Source: Photobacterium marinum
Lineage (GTDB): Bacteria; Pseudomonadota; Gammaproteobacteria; Enterobacterales; Vibrionaceae
Reading direction: 5' to 3'
Assembly (NCBI RefSeq): GCF_000331515.1
Contig: NZ_AMZO01000001.1
Coordinates: 1 to 64,000 of the forward strand
Length of the DNA stretch: 64,000 bases
Position 1 is the first letter of the stretch. Each line of letters opens with the position of its first letter. Under the pieces are notes generated by a model. That model was not told the DNA's origin, searched no databases, and saw nothing but the letters and a program-made list of their open reading frames with translations. Below are positions 55,641 to 63,352 of this stretch, piece after piece. A program made the translations under genes and the position numbers.

Positions 55641-56297
55641 ATGGCAATTTTAGACAAAATCCAACCAGCGGTATTGGCGACGCGAGTGATTGCCTCTGTC
55701 GATCCGGTTTATAAAGAGAAAATGGGGCTGCAACCTCATCATAACAGTATTGGCATGATCACCGCTGATTGTGATGACGTCACTTACTGTGCGCTGGATG
55801 AAGCCACTAAGGCGGCGAATGTTGATGTGGTTTACGCCCGTTCTTTTTACGCTGGTGCAGCTCATTCATCCGGGCCGACATCCGGTGAGGTGATCGGTAT
55901 TTTAGCCGGAGCCTGTCCAGCGGATGTTATTGCCGGTCTGGATCGTGCAAAAGCGTTTATTGAAGATGAAGCGGCATTCCAGTGCGCAGATGAAAGTGGT
56001 GATATTGCTTTCTTCGCCCACCTGGTTTCATCAACAGGTACTTATCTTTCCGAAGAAGCAGGAGTTGAGCAAGGTGAAGCGTTGGCTTATCTGATTGCAC
56101 CACCATTGGAAGCCATGTATGCACTGGACGCGGCATTGAAAGCTGCGGATGTGAAACTGGTGAACCTTTTTGCGCCACCGTCAGAAACTAACTTCGGTGG
56201 TGGACACCTGACAGGTTCTCAAGCGGCATGTCGAGCGGCTTGTGAAGCATTCCAGGCGGCGGTGCTGGATGTTGCCCGCAATCCAATAACTAATTAG
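55641..56297 (+). CDS. eutL: Trimeric tandem-BMC shell protein EutL
   Basis: 218 aa (E. coli 219 aa): two permuted BMC domains in one chain, forming trimers with a gated pore. LATRVIASVDPVYKEKMGLQ, YARSFYAGAAHSSGPTSGEV and FAPPSETNFGGGHLTGSQAA are typical. ATG at 55641 has AGGA 8 nt upstream; a GTG two codons earlier is an alternative. Confidence 0.95.
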   Translation: MAILDKIQPAVLATRVIASVDPVYKEKMGLQPHHNSIGMITADCDDVTYCALDEATKAANVDVVYARSFYAGAAHSSGPTSGEVIGILAGACPADVIAGLDRAKAFIEDEAAFQCADESGDIAFFAHLVSSTGTYLSEEAGVEQGEALAYLIAPPLEAMYALDAALKAADVKLVNLFAPPSETNFGGGHLTGSQAACRAACEAFQAAVLDVARNPITN

Positions 56298-56311
56298 CCG
56301 GGAGAACTGTT

Positions 56312-57670
56312 GTGAATCCGTTATTACAACAGGTTCAGCAGGGTGGTGTGATTGGTGCTGGTGGGGCAGGGTTCCCCACCTACGTCAAGCTCGACTGCCA
56401 GGTCGAACTGGTTCTGGCTAATGGTGCGGAATGTGAGCCTTTGCTGTACAAGGATCAGGTCTTGATGCAGCGCTGGGCCCGAGAGCTTTGTGGTGGGATG
56501 CTGATTGCTATGAAGCAGGTCGGTGCTCACCGTGGTGTCATTGGTATTAAGAAAAAGAATACTGACACCATCGCTTGCCTGCAGGAACAGTTACCGCCGG
56601 GTATTGAGCTGATGCTGATGAATGATGTTTACCCGGCCGGGGATGAAGTTGAACTTGTATTTCAGGCGACGGGTAAGCGTATTCCTGCCGGAGGGCTGCC
56701 GAAAGATATTGGTGTGATGGTCAATAACGTTGAGTCCTTCATTAATGTTTTCCGCGCAGCACAGGGGATCCCAGTAACGGATACCATGGTGAGCGTTCAT
56801 GGTGAAGTTCGCGAACCTTATACGGCATGGCTACCTATTGGTATGAGCTACCGTGAGGCAATTAAACTGGCCGGGGGAACGACTTGCGCTGACTTTATTG
56901 TGGTGGAAGGCGGTCCGATGATGGGGCCGGTAACTGATGATCTCGATAAGCCGATCACCAAGGTTTCCAGCGGATTACTGGTATTGCCGCGTAGCTCAAG
57001 GATCGCGAGGATCAAAACGCGCAGTGATGAGGATGTGCGCAGGATCGGCAAAGCATCTTGTGATCAATGTAGCCAATGCTCATCTATGTGCCCGCGCGGT
57101 TTGTTGGGATACCCCGTTAAGCCGCATCTGGCGATGCGCTCCTTGCAGGTATCCGGCTCGAATAACCTTAGTTACGCGCTGGCTGCACAGGCCTGTTGCG
57201 AATGTAACTTGTGCACAATGTGGTCATGTCCGGAGGGATTGGATCCGAGCCGGGTATGCGCAACTACTAAGCGAGCATTACGGGACGAACAGCTTTTGCA
57301 GACACCGGCTCAACTTCAGGCCAGTACAACCGATGTTCATCCCCTACGTGAATACCGGGGAGTGCCGACCAAACGTTTGATCAGAAGACTTGAGCTGACG
57401 GACTATGCGATGCGGAAAGCAGCATTTCTAGATGATGAAATACGTACTGAGCGGGTAGTCATTCCATTGTCACAACATATCGGCAAGCCAGCTCAGGCCA
57501 TCGTTCAGGTGGGTGAGCAGGTCAAGAAAGGGCAAATGATCGGTCAGCCTGCTTCGGATGCATTAAGTGTTGCGGTACATGCCAGCATCAATGGTGTTGT
57601 TGTCGCTGTCGGAAGCGAAATTGTGATTGAAAAGAAACCTGCAGTGCTGAACGTATCATTACCGATTTGA
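56312..57670 (+). CDS. pduS: PduS-like cobalamin reductase (RnfC-related)
   Basis: 452-aa flavoprotein with an N-terminal RnfC/NuoF-like nucleotide-binding domain (GGVIGAGGAGFPTYVKL, NGAECEPLLYKD), two ferredoxin-type clusters at about residues 250-306 (CDQCSQCSSMCPRG and CCECNLCTMWSCPEG), and a C-terminal SLBB/barrel region. In the pdu system PduS uses NADH to reduce cob(III)alamin to cob(I)alamin for the adenosyltransferase. Enteric eut operons lack it. Here it follows eutL by 14 nt, so it should serve EutT and EutBC. Confidence 0.92.
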   Translation: MNPLLQQVQQGGVIGAGGAGFPTYVKLDCQVELVLANGAECEPLLYKDQVLMQRWARELCGGMLIAMKQVGAHRGVIGIKKKNTDTIACLQEQLPPGIELMLMNDVYPAGDEVELVFQATGKRIPAGGLPKDIGVMVNNVESFINVFRAAQGIPVTDTMVSVHGEVREPYTAWLPIGMSYREAIKLAGGTTCADFIVVEGGPMMGPVTDDLDKPITKVSSGLLVLPRSSRIARIKTRSDEDVRRIGKASCDQCSQCSSMCPRGLLGYPVKPHLAMRSLQVSGSNNLSYALAAQACCECNLCTMWSCPEGLDPSRVCATTKRALRDEQLLQTPAQLQASTTDVHPLREYRGVPTKRLIRRLELTDYAMRKAAFLDDEIRTERVVIPLSQHIGKPAQAIVQVGEQVKKGQMIGQPASDALSVAVHASINGVVVAVGSEIVIEKKPAVLNVSLPI

Positions 57671-57701
57671 ATATCAAGAATAGAATCATAAAGAGCAAAA
57701 A

Positions 57702-58250
57702 ATGTTAAACGCAATTGGTTGTATTGAACTGAATTCGATTGCCCGGGGTTATTTGGTGGCAGATGCCATGCTCAAAGCCGCGAGCGTCGAGATTTTATTT
57801 AACCGGACGATTTGCCCGGGTAAGTTTATGGTGATGGTCGGTGGTGATGTGGCTGCAGTGAATGCGTCGGTAGAAGCCGGTCTCCGAATTGGTGGTGCCG
57901 AAGTTATTGATGAGCTGATTATAGCCAATGTTCACCCCGATGTTTTCCCGGCGATTGCGGGCACTCGTGTTGTCGAACATACCGCCGCACTGGGGATTGT
58001 TGAAACCTTCTCCGTGGCAGCCATTGTTGAGGCGGCAGATGCGGCAGTAAAGGCGGCCAATATTGAGCTGCTTGAAGTGCATATGGCAATGGCCATCGGT
58101 GGTAAGGGGTTCGTTACTCTGACCGGTGATGTTGCGGCGGTTCAGGCTGCGGTTGATGCTGCGGCCGAGCGTATCCGTGATAAAGGTGTTCTGGTTGATA
58201 AGGTTGTTATAGCCCAGCCGAGAAAAGAGATCCTGGAAGGAAAGGTGTAG
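57702..58250 (+). CDS. pduT: PduT-like tandem-BMC shell protein with Fe-S site
   Basis: 182 aa: two BMC domains in tandem (AIGCIELNSIARGYLVADAM; LGIVETFSVAAIVEAADAAV). The first contains RTICPGKF with Cys at position 38, the residue that in PduT trimers holds a central [4Fe-4S] cluster. PduT is thought to pass electrons across the shell together with PduS, the adjacent gene here. It takes the place that eutK has in E. coli and Salmonella. Confidence 0.92.
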   Translation: MLNAIGCIELNSIARGYLVADAMLKAASVEILFNRTICPGKFMVMVGGDVAAVNASVEAGLRIGGAEVIDELIIANVHPDVFPAIAGTRVVEHTAALGIVETFSVAAIVEAADAAVKAANIELLEVHMAMAIGGKGFVTLTGDVAAVQAAVDAAAERIRDKGVLVDKVVIAQPRKEILEGKV

Positions 58251-58477
58251 CCAAAAGAAGAAAAGAATTTATTGCCGGAGGGCATTGCTTTTCGGCGTTA
58301 TATCAAGAAAGGCAAGGAACATTACGGATCATTACGATCCGCGTTTAACAGTTTGTGTGATTTTGAAGTTGAGTTGAGCCATGTGTGATCGCACAGGGCA
58401 GGGTTCGTTCATTCTGAAAAAAGGACTTTTCTCTGAACTGGCGATTGTTGATGAATTATCAGGAAGGTAGAAACATC
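58251..58477 (+). other. 227-nt spacer between pduT and eutH
   Basis: This is the longest gap inside the eut operon. It contains a small stem (GGATC-ATTAC-GATCC near 58326-58340) without a T run, and a 29-codon open frame from an ATG at 58381 to TAG at 58468-58470, 8 nt before eutH. I see no ribosome-binding site for it and no family. It may be an untranslated spacer, an internal promoter region or a leader. Confidence 0.4.
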
Positions 58478-59596
58478 ATGAATGACATTATTCTTTATAT
58501 TATGGTGGGCTTTATGGTGCTCGGCGCGATAGACAAGGTGCTGGGTAACCGCTGGGGCTACGGAGAGCAGTTCGAAGAAGGCTTTATGGCAATGGGTGCA
58601 TTGGCGCTGGCAATGGTCGGGGTAGTGAGTCTGGCACCTGTGCTTGCAAACATTTTGAGTCCGGTTGTTGTTCCTGTATATACCGCGCTGGGTGCTGACC
58701 CTGCTATGTTTGCCGGTACTTTGCTGGCTAATGATATGGGTGGTTACCCGCTGGCGCAAAGTATGGCTGAAACTGAAGCCGCTGGTGTATTTTCTGGTTT
58801 GATCCTTGGTGCCATGATGGGGCCGACACTGGTATTCACCATTCCTGTTGCTCTTGGCATTATTGAAAAAGAAGACACTCAATACCTCGCGCGCGGTGTG
58901 TTGATTGGCCTCACAACCATTCCTGTCGGTTGTTTTGTCGGTGGTTTGGTTGCTGGTTTCGATATGGCAATGATTTTGGGTAACTTGGTACCAATCGTGA
59001 TTGTTGCAGCATTGATTGCAGTCGGTTTGTGGTTGAAACCTGATGCTATGATCCGTGGCTTTGAAGTTTTCGGTAAGGGTGTTATCGCAGTTATCACTTT
59101 GGCATTGGCTGCCATTGTGGTCGAAACTCTGACTGGCCTGGTTATTATTCCGGGTATGGCTCCAATCTCAGATGGTATCGAAATCGTCGGTGCTATTGCG
59201 ATTGTGTTGGCCGGTGCATTCCCTATGGTTCACTTCATCACTCAACATCTTAAAAAGCCGCTGGTTAAATTGGGCGGGTCTTTAGGTATGGGGGAGACTG
59301 CTGCTGCCGGTCTTGTCGCAACCATGGCGAACAATATCGCGATGTTTAATATTTTCAAGGATATGGACAATCGTGGAAAGGTTATTAACGTAGCGTTTGC
59401 CGTGTGTGGTTCGTTTGTATTCGGTGACCACCTCGGATTCACAGCCGCTGTGAACAGCGATATGATTTCTGCGGTTGTAGCAGGTAAGTTGGTCGGTGGT
59501 GTTTCTGCTCTGTTGCTGGCTGTATATGTTACCCGCAATATGTCTTTCGATGAGCCGAAAACGAAGGATGAACCAAAAGAAGCCGTTGCAAGCTAA
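58478..59596 (+). CDS. eutH: Ethanolamine permease EutH
   Basis: 372-aa inner-membrane protein with about ten helices. GEQFEEGFMAMGALALAMVG, LAPVLANILSPVVVPVYTAL and MFAGTLLANDMGGYPLAQ are diagnostic for EutH. The ATG at 58478 (MNDIILYIMVGF) is chosen for its AGGAAGG about 10 nt upstream and family-like N-terminus. It is shorter than E. coli EutH (408 aa), lacking an insertion after the first helix. In E. coli eutH lies between eutG and eutA; here it closes the operon. Confidence 0.95.
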   Translation: MNDIILYIMVGFMVLGAIDKVLGNRWGYGEQFEEGFMAMGALALAMVGVVSLAPVLANILSPVVVPVYTALGADPAMFAGTLLANDMGGYPLAQSMAETEAAGVFSGLILGAMMGPTLVFTIPVALGIIEKEDTQYLARGVLIGLTTIPVGCFVGGLVAGFDMAMILGNLVPIVIVAALIAVGLWLKPDAMIRGFEVFGKGVIAVITLALAAIVVETLTGLVIIPGMAPISDGIEIVGAIAIVLAGAFPMVHFITQHLKKPLVKLGGSLGMGETAAAGLVATMANNIAMFNIFKDMDNRGKVINVAFAVCGSFVFGDHLGFTAAVNSDMISAVVAGKLVGGVSALLLAVYVTRNMSFDEPKTKDEPKEAVAS

Positions 59597-59691
59597 TTAG
59601 CATCAGCTACGTTTCTTTTATTAACAATTAATGTCGGCCCTGTGTTTGTCTATCTACACTCAAAGTGTGTGACTGTCCGGAGAATCTGGCG

Positions 59692-59910
59692 ATGGCAAAA
59701 GAGAAACCTGGTATCAGGGCCGAACAAATGAAAGAACGTAAAGCTCAGGATATGAACCCCTCAGGGCGTTCTCAAAAGCGTAAAGGCATGAGCATGCATC
59801 AGGGGATCGCTCCGTGGTGCGATTGCTGCGTCTGTGAAGCTGAGCCTTATTGGGCTGAACTGGCTGACGAGATGGGCATCAGCCTGAGCGATTATGAAGA
59901 TGATCAGTGA
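59692..59910 (+). CDS. Hypothetical Cys-rich small protein, 72 aa
   Basis: Not recognised. The N-terminal half is basic (MAKEKPGIRAEQMKERKAQD, then SGRSQKRKGMS), the middle has MHQGIAPWCDCCVCEAEPYW with a C-x-CC-x-C cluster, and the tail is acidic (DEMGISLSDYEDDQ). The Cys cluster could bind a metal. The ATG at 59692 has GGAG 9 nt upstream. It lies 95 nt after eutH on the same strand, with no clear terminator between, so read-through from the eut operon is possible. Confidence 0.65.
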   Translation: MAKEKPGIRAEQMKERKAQDMNPSGRSQKRKGMSMHQGIAPWCDCCVCEAEPYWAELADEMGISLSDYEDDQ

Positions 59911-59936
59911 GAGTATTCGTTGATTTATGCTATGTG

Positions 59937-60833
59937 TTATTCCTGATTGTAAAACGCGATTTTTTCAGTCGGTGTTGGTACACATTGCGATAAGCTTTGT
60001 TGTAGCCAAACGGTGAATTGTTGCTCCAGATCGTCAGGTGCTCTTTCCTGACTGAGTAAGATGTAACTATGTCCCGACAAGATAAAACCAAATGGTGCGA
60101 TGAGGTTTCCTCTTTTTAAATCATCAGCAACAAGGGGATAAGAGCCTATTGCAGCACCTAAACCGTCTACAGCAGCTTGAAAGCAAAAGTAAAAATGAGC
60201 AAATGTTTGATGAGTTTTATCGGATATAATCGTATCACCGTAACTTGATGACCAGTCTTCCCATGCTTGTGGCCTTGTTTGGCTATGAAGTAGTTTAACT
60301 TTGCTTAAATCTTTATTGATCTGATGCCAGTATTCAGGCGAAAAAACAGGCCCAACCCACTCGTCAACTAACTTCGTTTTTTTATAATCGTGAAGCAATT
60401 CAAAATCATTGCGACGTATTGCCAGCGATAATCCACTTGAGCCTAATGTTACAGGCCCGCCAGCTGTCGAAAGTCGTACATCTGCACCAGAGTTATGATG
60501 AAAATCAGATAGTCTCGGCATTAACCAACGCATCGTTAGCGTCGGTTCACAAGAGACTTCTAAGCACTGATTTTTTACTTGAAATAGTTTACTAACACCA
60601 GCCTCAAGTGTTTGAAATGCTTGCTCTGTGTAGCTTTTTAACAATTCCCCCTCTTGTGTTAAGCGCACATTTCTCCCCTGTTTGTAAAACAAAGGGTGGG
60701 AGAGGTAATTTTCAAGAACTTTAATCTGTTTGCTCACTGCACCATGAGTGATGTTTAACTTAGCCGCTGCTTCGCTGTAACTTGAGGAAGTGGCCGCAGT
60801 GTGGAAAACATGGAATGCTTTAAGATGTCTCAT
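59937..60833 (-). CDS. LysR-family transcriptional regulator
   Basis: 298 aa with an N-terminal winged helix (MRHLKAFHVFHTAATSSSYS, AAAKLNITHGAVSKQIKVLE) of the GcvA/TrpI-like subgroup and a periplasmic-binding-type effector domain. Divergent from the LysE-family exporter gene with a 108-nt spacer, the usual layout for a regulator that controls its neighbour. Effector unknown, probably an amino acid. Confidence 0.88.
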   Translation of the reverse strand: MRHLKAFHVFHTAATSSSYSEAAAKLNITHGAVSKQIKVLENYLSHPLFYKQGRNVRLTQEGELLKSYTEQAFQTLEAGVSKLFQVKNQCLEVSCEPTLTMRWLMPRLSDFHHNSGADVRLSTAGGPVTLGSSGLSLAIRRNDFELLHDYKKTKLVDEWVGPVFSPEYWHQINKDLSKVKLLHSQTRPQAWEDWSSSYGDTIISDKTHQTFAHFYFCFQAAVDGLGAAIGSYPLVADDLKRGNLIAPFGFILSGHSYILLSQERAPDDLEQQFTVWLQQSLSQCVPTPTEKIAFYNQE

Positions 60834-60941
60834 GCGTGAATTTTTCTCACATAATGATTGAGATTGTTTCGATTATAGTCAGCTTCAAAAGTACATACAA
60901 TGAGACCCAATAAGACATCATAAATGATATTTGGAGTGCAT

Positions 60942-61553
60942 ATGGAGCTTATAAGTTTAGCGATTCTCGGAGTGCTCATTGTAATCAGTCCGGGGGCTGA
61001 TTTTGTTTTAGTCCTTAAAAACAGTATTAACCAGGGTAGAAAAGCGGGCATTTGGACAGCGATAGGTGTCAGTTTGGCAATATGTGTTCATATTGGTTAT
61101 TCGATGCTGGGAATAAGTTACTTAATCTCACAAAACCAGATGTTGTTCAATGCAGTAAGATACGCTGGTTCTGCATATTTGATCTACTTGGGTATTAAGG
61201 GGATTATTTCTGCTGACAATTGCGCAGAAATAGAAAAAGTCACGGAAAACCACATAAAGGTTTCTCAATATTTAGTACAAGGGTTCTTGTGTAATGTTCT
61301 GAACCCCAAAACAATGCTTTTCTTCCTTAGCATTTTCAGTCAAGTCATTACACCTGACACAAGTGAGAGCCATACTGCTCTTATGTATGGCGTTTATATG
61401 ATAGTGCTACATGGCGTCTGGTTTAGCATTGTTGCAGTACTATTTACTTCTGAAGTGCTTCAGGCCCGTTTACTTAAAATGAAGAAAAAACTGAATCAAA
61501 TGTGCGGAGTGGGGCTATGTTCGTTTGGGGCTATGCTAGCGATAAAGTCGTAA
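60942..61553 (+). CDS. LysE/RhtB-family amino acid exporter
   Basis: 203-aa membrane protein with about six helices. The family signature ISPGADFVLVLKNSINQGRK (about residues 15-34) and LYLGIKG-like region YLIYLGIKGI followed by GFLCNVLNPKTMLFFLSIF are clear. The ATG at 60942 has GGAG 6 nt upstream; a Met six codons earlier lacks one. Substrate unknown; homoserine/threonine or other amino acids in the family. Confidence 0.9.
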   Translation: MELISLAILGVLIVISPGADFVLVLKNSINQGRKAGIWTAIGVSLAICVHIGYSMLGISYLISQNQMLFNAVRYAGSAYLIYLGIKGIISADNCAEIEKVTENHIKVSQYLVQGFLCNVLNPKTMLFFLSIFSQVITPDTSESHTALMYGVYMIVLHGVWFSIVAVLFTSEVLQARLLKMKKKLNQMCGVGLCSFGAMLAIKS

Positions 61554-61571
61554 TGTTGATGATGGTATAAA

Positions 61572-61601
61572 AAAAATAGCCACACTATTGTGGCTATTTT
61601 T
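61572..61601. terminator. Terminator of the LysE-family gene
   Basis: AAAAATAGCCACA (61572-61584) and TGTGGCTATTTTT (61589-61601) form a 13-bp stem with loop CTAT. Works in both directions; the genes on either side converge. Confidence 0.92.
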
Positions 61602-61667
61602 TGTCAACTCTATGCCAACCGATCCTAACATTGATTAGGATGGATTGAGTTCGCAAGTGGCTTACAG

Positions 61668-62234
61668 TTACTGAATGGTTCTGATGAGTCTGTTCAGTTC
61701 ATCAACCAGTTTTTCAGTGTTTGGATCCTGTTCCTGCATTGCCATCATCATGTCTTGTTGCAGTTGTTCCTGCATGGTCATCAGCTCTTTGTCGGCAATA
61801 ATGGCCTGACGTTGCTCCGCCATTTTTTGCTTGGCTGCTGTAAACTCTTTAATAAGCTCACTACGCTCTTTTTCTGTCAGGGATGAGTCCTTAACCTGCT
61901 CCTGGATTTCCTGGGCTTTGTTGATGAACTCATCCGGTTCATAGCCTACTTCTTTAGCTTTTTGTTCGAACTTAGCTTCCAGCTCTTTTGACTGGGTGAT
62001 CAGTTCTGGGTTTGCCTGCAATGTTTGCTGACGAATGCTGGTCAGGTCGCGCTGAATGGCGTTGATTCGGTTGACGGTATCCCGCTGCTCACGGCTGGCA
62101 TCTGCCGATATCGCGCTGGCATTGGCAAATGGTGCTAGTACCATAGCGGTGATGAAAAGCAGCGGTAAAGACATTTTGATAAACCAGTGCTTTGATGCTG
62201 ACTGATGCAGGGTTTGAGTACTGATATTGTTCAT
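61668..62234 (-). CDS. Periplasmic coiled-coil protein of unknown function
   Basis: 188 aa. A basic n-region and hydrophobic stretch (MSLPLLFITAMVLAPFANAS, residues 21-40) ending near ANASA form a long signal peptide. The mature part is almost entirely helical and Gln/Glu/Lys-rich (SREQRDTVNRINAIQRDL; KQKMAEQRQAIIADKELMTM), with a Met/Gln-rich C-terminal stretch MQEQLQQDMMMAMQEQDP. AGAGG lies 8 nt before the ATG at 62234. It resembles periplasmic stress or chaperone-like helical proteins only in composition. Monocistronic. Confidence 0.7.
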   Translation of the reverse strand: MNNISTQTLHQSASKHWFIKMSLPLLFITAMVLAPFANASAISADASREQRDTVNRINAIQRDLTSIRQQTLQANPELITQSKELEAKFEQKAKEVGYEPDEFINKAQEIQEQVKDSSLTEKERSELIKEFTAAKQKMAEQRQAIIADKELMTMQEQLQQDMMMAMQEQDPNTEKLVDELNRLIRTIQ

Positions 62235-62404
62235 GGCTGAAACCTCTTAGTAATCGTCTTAATCGTACTTATCGCGATAGAGTTCAATCTATAAGAGCGG
62301 GTTACAGCGAATGTCAGCGATGTGTCATGAATCCTGTGCGTAGGCTGAACAGGGCAAAATTGAGCTTGTAGGTGAGATTGTATGCGAGGGAGTGGGGGGA
62401 TAAA

Positions 62405-62437
62405 TAGAAAAAGGCCGGCAATCCATCTGCCGGCAAC
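62405..62437 (-). terminator. Terminator of torD
   Basis: GCCGGCA (62414-62420) pairs with TGCCGGC (62428-62434); on the minus strand it is followed by CTTTTTC. It lies about 40 nt past torD. Confidence 0.88.
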
Positions 62438-62474
62438 GAGAGATAGTGATTTCAGTCTTTACTGACCGATAGGG

Positions 62475-63128
62475 TTATTGTTCTTCAGCCGCAAGGAATG
62501 CGGTATCTAATTTACAGAACGCCAGCAACAGGTTAACGGCTGCGGCATAAAAGCCGAACTTGTCGCGTTCGTTACAATCTTTGGCAAAGGCCGGCAGCCA
62601 GTTCATCAGCATAGTTGAAATGAATGAGTGCTGAGCTTGCATGATTTCTTCAGCCTTCGCTTCATCTTGCTGCTGGTTTGCCATGATGATCAGGTTACCC
62701 ATGAAGTCCAGCTCGACAGCAAGGTGATCTGCCGGTTCGTTGAATTCTTTGCGCTGGGCGATATCGTACTTTTCCATCCAGTCATGCATTTCTTGTGCTG
62801 GCTTGTCGTTAAGCAAACCGCTGTCGCCGACATACATAGATGCATAAGGAAGGGCACCGGATTTTGGTGTGCTCAGGAACAGGCCGCAGAAATCAGCTGC
62901 TAGTTCCAGTTGAGTGTCTTCACGAGTTTTAAGACGATTGATCGCTTCACGGAAGTTTTCAACCGGCTGTTTCAATTCTTCTGTCATGCCCAGGCCGGAC
63001 AGGAAAGTGTACATATCACCACCGTGATACTGTTCCAGATCTTCTGCTGTCAGCTCACGGGCCATCAGTGATGACATCCACCAGTAAATTTCTGCACGTT
63101 GTTCGTTGAAAGCAATAAACTCTTGCAT
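62475..63128 (-). CDS. torD: TMAO reductase chaperone TorD
   Basis: 217-aa cytosolic redox-enzyme maturation protein that binds TorA and its Tat signal before cofactor insertion. FNEQRAEIYWWMSSLMAREL, ADFCGLFLSTPKSGALPYAS and the TorD signature EPADHLAVELDFMGNLI are present. The ATG at 63128 has GGAG 5 nt upstream; a GTG two codons earlier is less likely. It lies downstream of the second TMAO reductase gene rather than after torECA. Confidence 0.95.
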   Translation of the reverse strand: MQEFIAFNEQRAEIYWWMSSLMARELTAEDLEQYHGGDMYTFLSGLGMTEELKQPVENFREAINRLKTREDTQLELAADFCGLFLSTPKSGALPYASMYVGDSGLLNDKPAQEMHDWMEKYDIAQRKEFNEPADHLAVELDFMGNLIIMANQQQDEAKAEEIMQAQHSFISTMLMNWLPAFAKDCNERDKFGFYAAAVNLLLAFCKLDTAFLAAEEQ

Positions 63129-63262
63129 GGGCACTCCAGTATAAAGCAGTCTCAGCTTGTTAAGTTGTTATCTTGCCGGACTGTACAAAACATATTCAGA
63201 TAAAATCTCGACTGTTCCGTGATTATATGTGAATAGGTTTTATGAGGGTAATAAAACCAATT

Positions 63263-63292
63263 AAAAGGTAATGGAACAGGCCATTACCTTTT
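63263..63292 (-). terminator. Hairpin between the second TMAO reductase and torD
   Basis: AAAAGGTAATGG (63263-63274) pairs with CCATTACCTTTT (63281-63292), loop AACAGG, giving a terminator-like end on both strands. Another strong stem without a T run, TGCCGGAGAG / CTCTCCGGCA, lies at 63323-63345, 8 nt past the reductase stop. Together they may limit, but need not abolish, read-through into torD. Confidence 0.7.
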
Positions 63293-63352
63293 ATTCTAAT
63301 TCGCAACTCTTGTGTTATGAGTTGCCGGAGAGGGACTCTCCGGCATTATCAA

